From the NCBI GenBank assembly GCA_903929925.1, contig CAIYWO010000346.1:1-11867 (forward strand): a stretch of 11,867 nucleotides of DNA, read 5' to 3'. Each line of letters begins with the position of its first letter. Position 1 is the first letter of the stretch. Positions 1-7,677 of the stretch are shown here, piece after piece. The translations under genes were made by a program, and so were the position numbers. The DNA comes from an uncultured beta proteobacterium. Lineage in GTDB: Bacteria > Pseudomonadota > Gammaproteobacteria > Burkholderiales > Burkholderiaceae_B. The notes beneath the pieces are model-generated. The model had not been told where the DNA came from. It searched no databases and saw only the letters and a list, made by a program, of their open reading frames with translations.

Positions 1-817
1 CACCAGTGTCGATATCGATCACACGGATTGGTTGGGCGACACACGTGAAAAAATCGGTTTCGAAAAGGCCCATATTTATCGTGGGGGTCGTCCAGCAATA
101 TGCAGTGATCCAGCACCTCCCCAGTCGTTGCTGGACTACGCTCAAAAAGTTGGTGCAGATTTGTGGCTCTTTGGTCGAGATTTCAACTATTCAGGTGATC
201 GGCAGCAGTGGGCGTTTGCTGGCCGGCATCAGCGACGCAATGCACTTGCCTACCCAGCATTGCGTGGCGCAAACCAACTCTTGAACGCCTCCGCGGCACT
301 CGCGGCGCTTGAATCCTTACGCGAACGACTCGCAGTGCCGCAGCAGGCGGTACGGGAAGGGTTGCTGCAGGCGTCTTTGCCTGGGCGGTTTCAGATTTTG
401 CCTGGTCAGCCCACGACGATTCTGGATGTGGCGCACAATCCGCATGCGGCTGCTGTGTTAGAAAAAAACCTTGGAAACATGGGTTTTCATCCCTATACCT
501 ACGCTGTCTTCGGGATGCTGGCGGATAAGGATATCGACGGTGTCTTGCGGCATATGGCAGGGCGGATCGATCACTGGTTTTGTGCAGGGCTGCCCGGTGC
601 GCGAGGGGTGAGTGGTGACGCGCTTGAGTCACGTGTGCGCCAGTATGTTCAGACCTATGATCCGGACGGCACTAAAAACATACAAGTTTCTGGTTTTGTC
701 AATGTCCAAAAAGCCTATCAAGCGGCAGCCGATAAGGCGAACCCGGATGATAGAATCGTGGTGTTCGGATCATTTTTAACAGTTGCCGAGGCGCTTAGTG
801 CGATCGGACGCGTTTAA
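1..817 (+). CDS. folC: Bifunctional folylpolyglutamate synthase / dihydrofolate synthase, 5' truncated by the window edge
   Basis: FolC adds L-glutamate to dihydropteroate, giving dihydrofolate, and then extends the polyglutamate tail of folates in the cytoplasm, using ATP. The reading frame is open from base 2, with no start before the edge. About 271 residues are visible, roughly the last 60% of a family protein of about 430 residues. The visible part opens with the family's HTDWLGDTREKIGFEKA segment, which contains the Mur-ligase-like central-domain residues and the conserved Glu-Lys. LDVAHNPHA (about visible residue 141 on) is the hallmark of the C-terminal ligase domain, followed by FGMLADKD. 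The frame ends in TAA at 815-817. A TTG at 32-34 lies inside the conserved motif, so it is not the start. The gene is followed after 63 bases by a DedD-like gene, matching the folC-dedD-cvpA-purF order. No terminator is visible after it, so co-transcription is inferred. Confidence 0.96.
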   Translation, partial: TSVDIDHTDWLGDTREKIGFEKAHIYRGGRPAICSDPAPPQSLLDYAQKVGADLWLFGRDFNYSGDRQQWAFAGRHQRRNALAYPALRGANQLLNASAALAALESLRERLAVPQQAVREGLLQASLPGRFQILPGQPTTILDVAHNPHAAAVLEKNLGNMGFHPYTYAVFGMLADKDIDGVLRHMAGRIDHWFCAGLPGARGVSGDALESRVRQYVQTYDPDGTKNIQVSGFVNVQKAYQAAADKANPDDRIVVFGSFLTVAEALSAIGRV

Positions 818-880
818 AAGAATCCAATCACTTTTGGTGACTATGTGCGCGATCCGTTTTCCGGCCAGGATGTGTGAATA

Positions 881-1675
881 ATGGGACTGTTTTCAAGAAA
901 AGATAGTGCCAGTGCCCGTAAGCCAGCGGTCAAGCCTCGTCCCTCGGTCACGAGTGAGGCCCAGGCGGCTGAAATGCGTGTGCGAGCGCGCCGTCGTCTC
1001 GCTGGCGCAGTGGTGTTGGTGTTGGTTGCTGTCATCGTCCTGCCCATGCTGCTGGATTCCGAGCCCACTCCGGTCGCCAAGAATATCCCCATCCGTACCC
1101 CTGACCGTCAAGCACCGTTCGGGCCGAATGCGCCCGAAGCGCCTGCGGCTGCGGAGCCTACGACGGTCGCAGAGGCCACACCTAGCACCCAAGCGACGCA
1201 GACTCCGGCAGCAACTGCCGTTGTGTCGGGCGAGCCGAAGCCTGATCCAAAAGTGGATCCCAAGCGCAACGAGCCGCCTGCGCGCGCAGAGCCACCTAAA
1301 GCAGCAAGCCCTGCACTGAGCGCACGCTCAGCAGACGGAGAGCGTGCTCTCGCTTTGCTTGAGGGCAGGCCCGCACGGCCCGCTGGTACAACCCCAACAC
1401 CCGCCCAGAATGCCACACCTCGCCCGCCTCCCGCGGCAGGTAATTTTGTCGTCCAGGCTATGTCGCTGGATTCAGCTGACGATGCGCAGCGACAGCGCGG
1501 CAAGCTGCTTGCCTCGGGTGTGAGCAATGCTTTCGTCGATGGCCCGGTGAATGTGAACGGCAACCCCAAATATCGTGTGCGTATCGGACCATTCCCGTCT
1601 CGTGAAGCGGCGCAAGCCGCACAGACTCGTTTGCGCACGTTGGGTTATAGCGGCGCCTTTATTGCCTCGCAGTGA
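881..1675 (+). CDS. dedD: DedD-like SPOR-domain cell-division protein (single-pass inner-membrane)
   Basis: 264 residues with three parts: a short basic cytoplasmic N-terminus (1-40, ending in RARRR), one transmembrane helix (about 41-58, rich in V and L), and a long Pro/Ala/Thr-rich periplasmic linker (about 61-186, with a small PDPK/DPK repeat near 121-128). A C-terminal SPOR domain follows (about 187-262), starting with FVVQAMSL and containing YRVRIGPFPSREAA. SPOR domains bind denuded glycan at the division septum, and DedD is the SPOR protein found between folC and cvpA in E. coli. The symbol rests on this architecture and synteny rather than on strong sequence identity, because the linker is not conserved. 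The ATG at 881 has AGGA at 867-870. The linker is visibly GC-rich compared with the following cvpA, which explains the long open frames on the opposite strand. The stop TGA overlaps the cvpA start. Confidence 0.88.
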   Translation: MGLFSRKDSASARKPAVKPRPSVTSEAQAAEMRVRARRRLAGAVVLVLVAVIVLPMLLDSEPTPVAKNIPIRTPDRQAPFGPNAPEAPAAAEPTTVAEATPSTQATQTPAATAVVSGEPKPDPKVDPKRNEPPARAEPPKAASPALSARSADGERALALLEGRPARPAGTTPTPAQNATPRPPPAAGNFVVQAMSLDSADDAQRQRGKLLASGVSNAFVDGPVNVNGNPKYRVRIGPFPSREAAQAAQTRLRTLGYSGAFIASQ

Positions 1676-2160
1676 CCGGTTTCGATTTCGTTCTGATTGC
1701 AATAATCGTGGTCTCAGCTGTGCTGGGATTGGTGCGAGGATTGCTCAAGGAAGTATTGTCTCTAGTTGCCTACATTTCAGCTTTTTTGGCGGCGATTTGG
1801 TGGGGGCCAGAGGTCTCTGATTGGGTAGAGGCCTGGATTACACAGTCGTTCTTAAGAATGGCAGTGTCCTACTTTGGGATATTCATCGTAGTGCTGCTGA
1901 CAATCGGGCTCTTCAATATGACGTTGAGTGCTTTGATTAGTAAGACAGGTTTGACTCCCGCAGACCACGGGTTGGGTGGTTTGTTTGGGCTAGTAAGGGG
2001 GGCGTTGTTTGTTCTAATTTTGGTGACCCTAGCGGGCTATACGCCCTTGCCAAATGAATCCTGGTGGAAGAACGCCATGTTTTCGGGGCAAGTTGTCGCG
2101 GTGGTTCAGCAGATTAAATTGCGGCTACCAGATCCAATCGCTGGGTGGATGCCTTACTGA
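1672..2160 (+). CDS. cvpA: CvpA family inner-membrane protein
   Basis: 162 residues, the usual size for CvpA, a polytopic inner-membrane protein named for colicin V production. Its biochemical role is not firmly settled. Four hydrophobic segments are visible: about 5-22, 27-45, 62-84 and 97-120. The N-terminal GFDFVLIAIIVVSAVLGLVRG segment, followed by a Lys-Glu-Val-Leu-Ser-Leu stretch, is typical of the family, as is the glycine-rich LGGLFGLVRGALF loop and helix. The start is GTG at 1672, sharing GTGA with the stop of the upstream SPOR gene. There is no recognisable Shine-Dalgarno sequence, so translation is probably coupled to dedD. The family's usual N-terminus lines up with this start, and the next in-frame ATG would remove most of the membrane helices. 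purF follows 50 bases later, the standard neighbour. Confidence 0.93.
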   Translation: MTGFDFVLIAIIVVSAVLGLVRGLLKEVLSLVAYISAFLAAIWWGPEVSDWVEAWITQSFLRMAVSYFGIFIVVLLTIGLFNMTLSALISKTGLTPADHGLGGLFGLVRGALFVLILVTLAGYTPLPNESWWKNAMFSGQVVAVVQQIKLRLPDPIAGWMPY

Positions 2161-2184
2161 ATGTAGTTTTCGTGCTTTATTTTT

Positions 2185-2195
2185 CGGTTTAACCG
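2185..2195. repeat. Short palindrome in the cvpA-purF gap
   Basis: CGGTT-T-AACCG is a perfect 5-base inverted repeat around one central base, 16 bases before the purF ATG. With a one-base centre it cannot form a good RNA hairpin, so if it means anything it would be a DNA-binding site. It does not resemble the E. coli PurR operator. It could easily be chance. The rest of the 50-base gap shows no clear promoter. Confidence 0.3.
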
Positions 2196-2210
2196 GTATC
2201 AGGAATTTTC

Positions 2211-3725
2211 ATGTGCGGAATTGTCGGAGTCATTGGTCGCGGGCCTGTTAATCAGTTGCTCTACGATAGCTTGCTGCTGCTACAGCATCGCGGTCAAGAC
2301 GCAGCAGGGATCGCGACATCGAACGGCAATCATTTCAATATGTATAAGGCGCACGGCTTGGTACGCGACGTATTTCGGACCCGCAATATGCGCTCTTTGC
2401 CAGGTACCTCTGGCATCGGTCAAGTGCGTTACCCAACTGCGGGCTCCTCTGAGAGCGTGGAAGAGGCCCAGCCGTTTTACGTTAACGCTCCCTTTGGCAT
2501 TACGTTTGCACACAACGGCAACTTAACTAACTGGCATGAGTTGCGTGAGTCTCTTTTTAAGATTGACCAGCGCCACATCAATACAAATTCTGATTCCGAA
2601 GTTTTGCTCAACGTACTAGCGCACGAATTGCAACGCGCAGCCAACGGGGTTTCTTTGGATGAGGCGGCGATCTTTAAGTCAGTGCGGGCAGTGCATCAAC
2701 GTGTGAAGGGCGCCTATGCCGTTGTCGCTCAAATTTCTGGCTATGGTTTACTGGCGTTTCGTGATCCCCATGGCATTCGTCCTCTTTGTTTAGGACGATT
2801 CGATACCGATCAGGGGCCAGAGTGGATGGTTGCTTCGGAGTCTGTGGCTCTAGAGGGCTCAGGATTTCAATTCGTGCGGGATATCGCTCCAGGTGAAGCC
2901 GTCTTCATATCTTTGGATGGCAAAATGAGCAGTGAGTTGTGCGCAGCGCCAGTCGTCCATGCCCCCTGTATTTTTGAATACGTATATTTTGCGAGACCTG
3001 ATTCTGTTCTGGATGGTGTTTCGGTTTACAGTGCCCGCCTCAAAATGGGTGAGTATTTGGCGGACAAACTCGCCAAGACGTTACGCTTGGGTGACATTGA
3101 TGTTGTGATGCCCATCCCTGATTCCTCACGGCCTTCGGCGATGCAATTGGCTGATCGTTTGGGGCTGAACTATCGCGAAGGTCTGATTAAAAATAGGTAT
3201 GTTGGTCGGACCTTCATCATGCCTGGACAGGCCGTTCGTAAGAAATCTGTACGGCAAAAGCTCAACACGATCGGTATGGAGTTCAAAGGTAAGAACGTGT
3301 TGCTGGTCGACGACTCTATTGTGCGCGGAACCACGAGCCGAGAAATCGTTGACATGGCTCGCGCTGCAGGTGCAAACAAGGTGTACATGGCCTCTGCTGC
3401 GCCCCCAGTGCGTTACCAAAACGTATATGGGATTGATATGCCGACGCAAAAGGAACTGATCGCAACAGGACGCGACGAGGCAGAAATTGCACGCATCATC
3501 GGTGCAGACGCACTTGTATATCAAGATATTGCGTCGATGCAGAAATCAGTCACGGATTTAAATCCCGCGTTAACGACGTTTGATAATTCGTGTTTTACCG
3601 GCGAGTATGTGACGGGTGACATCACACCTGAGTACTTGGAGCGTTTGGGACGCAGTCGCCATAGCGCGCAAGACGAGGCGAGTGGCCTGCTTTTTAATAT
3701 GGGTTACGCCGCAGAAGACAACTGA
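2211..3725 (+). CDS. purF: Amidophosphoribosyltransferase (glutamine PRPP amidotransferase)
   Basis: PurF transfers the amide nitrogen of glutamine to PRPP, giving 5-phosphoribosylamine, the committed first step of de novo purine synthesis in the cytoplasm. The protein has 504 residues, matching the usual 500-510. It begins MCGIVGVIG, so Cys2 becomes the N-terminal nucleophile of the class II glutaminase domain (about 2-235) after Met removal. RYPTAGSSE and FAHNGNLTN are glutaminase-domain signatures. The phosphoribosyltransferase half carries MPIPDSSRPSA and the PRPP-binding loop VDDSIVRGTTS (366-376). The ATG at 2211 has a good AGGA at 2201-2204, and the required Cys fixes the start. All expected key residues are present. 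The 3' end overlaps the convergent dsbB by 32 bases (3694-3725). In several relatives purF is followed by metZ or ubiX, but here the strand switches. Confidence 0.98.
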   Translation: MCGIVGVIGRGPVNQLLYDSLLLLQHRGQDAAGIATSNGNHFNMYKAHGLVRDVFRTRNMRSLPGTSGIGQVRYPTAGSSESVEEAQPFYVNAPFGITFAHNGNLTNWHELRESLFKIDQRHINTNSDSEVLLNVLAHELQRAANGVSLDEAAIFKSVRAVHQRVKGAYAVVAQISGYGLLAFRDPHGIRPLCLGRFDTDQGPEWMVASESVALEGSGFQFVRDIAPGEAVFISLDGKMSSELCAAPVVHAPCIFEYVYFARPDSVLDGVSVYSARLKMGEYLADKLAKTLRLGDIDVVMPIPDSSRPSAMQLADRLGLNYREGLIKNRYVGRTFIMPGQAVRKKSVRQKLNTIGMEFKGKNVLLVDDSIVRGTTSREIVDMARAAGANKVYMASAAPPVRYQNVYGIDMPTQKELIATGRDEAEIARIIGADALVYQDIASMQKSVTDLNPALTTFDNSCFTGEYVTGDITPEYLERLGRSRHSAQDEASGLLFNMGYAAEDN

Positions 3726-4185
3726 GTCGATAAGCGGCTGCTATTGCGAATAAGCAGAACAGGGTCAGGCTCCAATAGGCGTATTCGATCCCGAATAATG
3801 TGATGCGTGCATCCATGCAGCTTGCATAGATGCCAAACAGCCAAGGCAACGCGGACTCTAGCCCGGTCTTGGTCATCAACTGATCGGCAAAACTCTGAGC
3901 GCACGAAAAGCTTTGTGCCGCGACCTGTGATTGATAAATCGCTGCCGTTATACCAGCCAACGCGACAGATAAGATTAACGCCAACGATATTGCGTTTCTT
4001 GTGCGAGTCGCTTGCCCACGTGACCCGATCAAACCGATCACCGCAATCAACAGATATAGCATGCGTTGCGTCACGCACCATGCACAGGGCTGCATGTCGT
4101 ATAAGTGTTGCGAGATGAGCGCGATCAACACTGCCAATAAACTGATGGATGCGATGTAGAGTTGCGCGCGTTGATCAGGCTGCAT
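3694..4185 (-). CDS. dsbB: Disulfide bond formation protein DsbB
   Basis: DsbB is the inner-membrane quinone reductase that reoxidises periplasmic DsbA. The protein has 163 residues, normal for the family, with four hydrophobic helices at about 10-29, 43-55, 65-84 and 135-155. The first periplasmic loop carries Cys34-Ala-Trp-Cys37 followed by Gln-Arg, and the second carries Cys95 and Cys123, so both redox pairs are intact. ALPWLFG before Cys123 and the AYWSL helix start are typical. The ATG at 4183-4185 lies inside the 3' end of glnD (11-base overlap), with only a weak GAG upstream, so coupling to glnD translation is likely. The stop TAA (3694-3696) lies inside purF on the other strand. Being last in a map-glnD-dsbB run is an unexpected setting, with no evident functional link to nitrogen sensing. 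Confidence 0.94.
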   Translation of the reverse strand: MQPDQRAQLYIASISLLAVLIALISQHLYDMQPCAWCVTQRMLYLLIAVIGLIGSRGQATRTRNAISLALILSVALAGITAAIYQSQVAAQSFSCAQSFADQLMTKTGLESALPWLFGIYASCMDARITLFGIEYAYWSLTLFCLFAIAAAYRLSCLLRRNPY

Positions 4186-6763
4186 GCTTTTGCTCTACAC
4201 CAAGCACCTCAAGGATAGCGCGCTCAAACTGTCGTTGTGTGCGCGGCTGTGCAAGGGCTTCGCCGCTGATGACAAAGACGTCCTCAATCCGATCTCCGAG
4301 CGTCATTACCTTGGCAGTTTGTAAATTAATTGCATAAGACACAAACACCTGAGCCAATTCTCCAAGCAGGCCTGGGCGATCGCTTGCGATGACGTCTAGA
4401 CGCCAGCTTTGACTGCGTTCGTCTGGGTGTAGCTGAACAATTGGTGGAAAGGGGAAGGCCTTGGAAAGACGCGAAGGCCTCAGGCCAAAGGCGTCAGGCG
4501 ATTGTGATGCGTCCTGGGGTGTGTCGAGATGTTGAGTGAGTTCGTGTTCGATCAGCGCAGCGATTGTTCGCAGATCTTCGTTTGTTTCGGTCGGCAGGAC
4601 TACAAAACTGTCCAGCGCATAGCCATCTCGCGTGGTGTGGATACGTGCGTCTTGTATGCTGATCAGACGTCTTGCAAAGTATCCACAAATGCGTGCAAAC
4701 AGATCGGCCACATCTTTCGTATAAACCAGGACCTGTATGCCTTCTGCGCCGTCGGTTGGCCGCGCCTTGACGATCGTCTCTGTTGTGCCGACACGGTGAT
4801 ACAGGTGGCGCGTATGCCATGCGATTTCGCTGGCTTCATGGCGCAAAAAGTAAGCCACGTCTAACTGCTTCCAGAACGCCTCTCGAGTGTCGTCGCGTAG
4901 GCCTGCGAGTCGAATCAGCCCTGCGGCTTCTTCCATGCGCTGGCGCAAGACCGTGTTCGCGTCGTCTGTGGTTCCGCTGAACGTGGCACGGGTTTGGTTG
5001 TACAGGTCCTCAAGCAACTTACCCTTCCAGGCATTCCATACTTTTGGGCTTGTGCCGCGAATATCCGCCACGGTTAACAGGTACAGAGCCGTTAGCTGTC
5101 TGGGGGTCTCGACCAGTGCAGCAAATTCCTTAATCACCTCAGGATCTGACAGGTCCTTTTTTTGCGCAACTTGGGACATGAGGAGGTGATGTCGCACAAG
5201 AAAGACGACAAGGCTCGTATCCTCTTTAGATAAGCCATGATCACGTGCGAAGCGCTTGACTTCCTCCGCCCCTAAGGTGGAGTGGTCGCCGCCTCGACCT
5301 TTTGCGATGTCGTGAAACAGTGCAGCGACGTAGAGCAACCAATTACGGTCAAAGCTTGCGGTTAGTCTGCTCGCTAGCGGGTACTCTTGCGCATGCTCAG
5401 GCATGGTGAAACGGCGAAGATTGCGTAAGACAGCCAGAGTATGTTGATCAACGGTGTAGACGTGAAACAGATCATGCTGCATCTGGCCAACCACCAGACG
5501 GAACACAGGCAGATACCGAGGCAGAATATTTAGCATGGTCATGCGGCGCATGGCGTGCACAATGCCGTGCGGTTGCTGCAATATTTGTAAAAACAAGGCG
5601 CGGTTGGTTTGAGAGCGCCGAAACTCTGCGTTGATACGATGACGGGCGTGCCAAATTGCACGCAGGGCTCTGCCCGAGAGCTCGGTCAGGTCTGGGTGCT
5701 GTTGCATCACCAAGAAGACGCCCAAAAGCTGCTCAGGGTGCTGCTCGAAGACCTCGTCGTCGATGATGTCTAACCGGTTGCGGTGTGCAACGTAAAAACT
5801 ATTGATAGGACGAACTTCATCGCGGTTTGGCGGGAAAAGGTTTTCTTCGATGTTCTGAACGAGCAAGGTGTTGAGCTGCGTGACCAGGCGTGCGGCCCAG
5901 TAGTAGCGCTGCATTAAAATTTCACTCGCTCGACGCGTGTTCGTCGCATCGATTCCGTAGGCTTGCGCTAGACCGTGTTGTAGATCGAATAGCAAGCGGT
6001 CTTCCCGACGCTTAGCTAACAGATGCACTTCGATGCGCACGCGTTTGAAAGCCTGTTCTGCGCGTCTGAGATCCCGGGCTTCTGCGGTGGTCAGTAGTCC
6101 AGCGCGTGCGATCTGCTGCCAGGTTGCTCCGAAGCCTGCTGCCCGAGCCATCCACATGATGACTTGCAAGTCACGCAGCCCGCCGGGTGACTCTTTACAG
6201 TTCGGCTCAAGGGAGTAGGGGGTGTCTTGATAGCGCGCATGCCGCTGCTGCATCTCGGCGCGCTTGCCTTGGAAGAACACCCTCGCGTCCAAGTGCTCCG
6301 TCATCCGTGTATGTAGCGTTTGTGTCAATTTGCGGCTGCCTGCGATCCAGCGTGTCTCAAGCAGTGATGTCTCGACAGTGATGTCGCCGCGCGCTTCTGT
6401 CACGCATTGTTCGATGGTGCGGACGCTACAACCAGGTTCGAGCCCAATATCCCACATGGCTGCAACCAGGGCGCTTAGCGCGGCTTCATCGCTTTCATTC
6501 GGCTCATGTGGCAGAAGTATCAGTAAATCTACGTCTGAAAAGGGATAGAGTTCACCGCGACCATAGCCGCCGACAGCTGCAAGCGCTGCACCTTTGGGCA
6601 GAGGCAAGTGGTTGAGTAACTCGCGCAGCGCTTGGTCCGCGCATTGCCGCAGTGCGCCCAGCAATGTGTCGGGCTGGGGTTTGGCCCGATATTGCTCTAT
6701 CGCATTGAGTCGACTCGCTTGAGCCTGGCTGCGTATCGTCGCGAGTGTTGTGGAGTCGATCAT
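4175..6763 (-). CDS. glnD: [Protein-PII] uridylyltransferase / uridylyl-removing enzyme
   Basis: GlnD senses glutamine. It uridylylates the PII protein when glutamine is low and removes UMP when it is high, controlling GlnE/GS and NtrB signalling. The protein has 862 residues, within the normal range. In order, it has a nucleotidyltransferase domain with GGYGRGEL (65-72) and SDVDLLIL (76-83, metal-binding Asp77 and Asp79), and the conserved PGGLRDLQ (193-200) linker region. An HD phosphohydrolase domain for UMP removal follows, with HVYTVDQHT (434-442) and FHDIAKGRGGDHS (483-495). Two C-terminal ACT domains for glutamine sensing lie at about 675-745 and 786-856. All catalytic motifs are intact, so both activities are expected. 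The ATG at 6763 lies 32 bases after the map stop, with only a weak GAG as ribosome site. It is co-directional with map and dsbB, and next to map as in E. coli. Confidence 0.97.
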   Translation of the reverse strand: MIDSTTLATIRSQAQASRLNAIEQYRAKPQPDTLLGALRQCADQALRELLNHLPLPKGAALAAVGGYGRGELYPFSDVDLLILLPHEPNESDEAALSALVAAMWDIGLEPGCSVRTIEQCVTEARGDITVETSLLETRWIAGSRKLTQTLHTRMTEHLDARVFFQGKRAEMQQRHARYQDTPYSLEPNCKESPGGLRDLQVIMWMARAAGFGATWQQIARAGLLTTAEARDLRRAEQAFKRVRIEVHLLAKRREDRLLFDLQHGLAQAYGIDATNTRRASEILMQRYYWAARLVTQLNTLLVQNIEENLFPPNRDEVRPINSFYVAHRNRLDIIDDEVFEQHPEQLLGVFLVMQQHPDLTELSGRALRAIWHARHRINAEFRRSQTNRALFLQILQQPHGIVHAMRRMTMLNILPRYLPVFRLVVGQMQHDLFHVYTVDQHTLAVLRNLRRFTMPEHAQEYPLASRLTASFDRNWLLYVAALFHDIAKGRGGDHSTLGAEEVKRFARDHGLSKEDTSLVVFLVRHHLLMSQVAQKKDLSDPEVIKEFAALVETPRQLTALYLLTVADIRGTSPKVWNAWKGKLLEDLYNQTRATFSGTTDDANTVLRQRMEEAAGLIRLAGLRDDTREAFWKQLDVAYFLRHEASEIAWHTRHLYHRVGTTETIVKARPTDGAEGIQVLVYTKDVADLFARICGYFARRLISIQDARIHTTRDGYALDSFVVLPTETNEDLRTIAALIEHELTQHLDTPQDASQSPDAFGLRPSRLSKAFPFPPIVQLHPDERSQSWRLDVIASDRPGLLGELAQVFVSYAINLQTAKVMTLGDRIEDVFVISGEALAQPRTQRQFERAILEVLGVEQKHAA

Positions 6764-6795
6764 CTTGTGGGCTCAAACGTACGGTCGAATTATTG

Positions 6796-7596
6796 CTACG
6801 CGGTGATGAATGCCGGTGATGGGGGCATGCCATCTGAAACGGTCATCACTTCAAAACCACTTTCCGTAACGAGTACCGTGTGTTCCCATTGCGCAGACAG
6901 GCTGTGATCGCGGGTGACAACAGTCCAGCCGTCTGAGAGCTGTCTGATTTCACGTCGTCCTGCATTGATCATCGGCTCGATCGTAAAGATCAAGCCGGGT
7001 TCAAGTTTTTGACCAGTCCCAGCCTTGCCGTAATGCAGGATCTGAGGATCTTGGTGAAACACTTTGCCAATCCCGTGACCGCAAAACTCGCGTACGACGG
7101 AAAAACCGCTTTGTTCCGCGTGACGCTGGATTGCCTGGCCGATGTCTCCGAGAGTATTCCCAGGCTTAACCTGAGCAATCCCCAGCCACATACAGTCAAA
7201 GGTCACTTCAGAGAGGCGTTTGGCGAGTATGGACGGTTCGCCCACGTAATACATGCGACTCGTGTCGCCAAACCAGCCATCCTTGATGATCGTGACGTCT
7301 ATATTCAGGACATCTCCGTTTTTCAACACCTTGTCACCCGGAATGCCATGGCAGACCTGGTGGTTTACGGACGTACATATCGCGCCGGGAAAAGGGGGGT
7401 ATCCAGGGGGGGCATAGCCGACGGTCGCCGACTTGACGTTTAGAACGTTCGTCAAGAAATCCAAACAAAGCTTGTCTAGTTCACCCGTGGTAATGCCGGG
7501 TTTGACGTGCGGGGCAATGAAATCGAGCACTTTGGCGGCGTCTTTACAGGCCGCACGCATGCGGTCTAAATCGGCGGGATTGGTGACTAAACCCAT
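6796..7596 (-). CDS. map: Methionine aminopeptidase, type I
   Basis: This enzyme removes the initiator methionine from nascent proteins whose second residue is small. It has 266 residues, the normal length of a type I bacterial enzyme without extra N-terminal domain. The substrate-binding His83 lies in VCHGIP. The five metal ligands are all present: Asp100 in NIDVT, Asp111 in FGDTSR, His174 in CGHGIG, Glu207 in FTIEPM and Glu238 in WEHTVLVTE. His181 (KVFHQDP) is also conserved. The start MGLVTNPADLDRMR matches the usual N-terminus, although the ribosome binding site is weak. It is the first gene of the map-glnD-dsbB run, and is divergent from rpsB, an arrangement also found in E. coli. A perfect TATAAT lies 35-40 bases upstream of the ATG. 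Confidence 0.98.
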   Translation of the reverse strand: MGLVTNPADLDRMRAACKDAAKVLDFIAPHVKPGITTGELDKLCLDFLTNVLNVKSATVGYAPPGYPPFPGAICTSVNHQVCHGIPGDKVLKNGDVLNIDVTIIKDGWFGDTSRMYYVGEPSILAKRLSEVTFDCMWLGIAQVKPGNTLGDIGQAIQRHAEQSGFSVVREFCGHGIGKVFHQDPQILHYGKAGTGQKLEPGLIFTIEPMINAGRREIRQLSDGWTVVTRDHSLSAQWEHTVLVTESGFEVMTVSDGMPPSPAFITA

Positions 7597-7630
7597 GTTG
7601 ACTTGAGTATTAAGCGTGAAAGATAGTAGA

Positions 7631-7636
7631 ATTATA
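7631..7636 (-). promoter_or_regulatory. Probable -10 box of the map-glnD-dsbB promoter
   Basis: On the - strand this reads TATAAT, a perfect sigma-70 -10 box, and would place transcription start near 7624, about 28 bases before the map ATG. The -35 position at 16-18 base spacing has no good TTGACA match (CCGTGC at 17). The promoter may therefore be weak or activator-dependent. The perfect inverted repeat at 7640-7662 lies over its spacer and -35 region. Confidence 0.5.
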
Positions 7637-7639
7637 GGC

Positions 7640-7662
7640 TTACCGTTGTTTTTGCACGGTAA
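7640..7662. promoter_or_regulatory. Operator-like inverted repeat TTACCGT-N9-ACGGTAA
   Basis: Perfect 7-base arms (7640-7646 and 7656-7662) are separated by 9 bases, so the two half-sites are 16 bases apart, about 1.5 helical turns. It covers roughly -16 to -38 relative to the inferred map start point, where a repressor would block RNA polymerase. I cannot assign it to a known regulator. An alternative reading is a small hairpin without a proper U-tract, which is unlikely to be a terminator. A second ACCGTTGT word at 7664-7671 repeats the left arm region (7642-7649). Confidence 0.4.
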
Positions 7663-7677
7663 TACCGTTGTAAATCA

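Noticed and set aside
183..632. 149-codon open frame on the - strand inside folC
   Set aside because: Low-complexity Arg/Ala-rich translation antisense to a clearly conserved enzyme. It is a shadow of folC codon bias.
818..880. Possible promoter or terminator between folC and dedD
   Set aside because: No stem with a U-run and no convincing -35/-10 pair is visible in these 63 bases.
906..1319. 137-codon + strand frame within dedD
   Set aside because: Arg/Ser/Pro-rich out-of-frame translation. The SPOR gene in the other frame has a coherent membrane-linker-SPOR architecture.
1108..1638. 176-codon open frame on the - strand inside dedD
   Set aside because: It arises from the GC-rich Pro/Ala linker of the real gene. 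The product is Ala/Gly-rich with no recognisable domain and no ribosome site.
7009..7443. 144-codon + strand open frame opposite map
   Set aside because: map on the other strand has all metal ligands, and this frame has no domain, ribosome site or promoter of its own.
7640..7662. Inverted repeat read as an intrinsic terminator
   Set aside because: Only seven pairs, AT-rich at the ends, with no U-run after the 3' arm on either strand and no gene ending nearby. An operator is a better reading.
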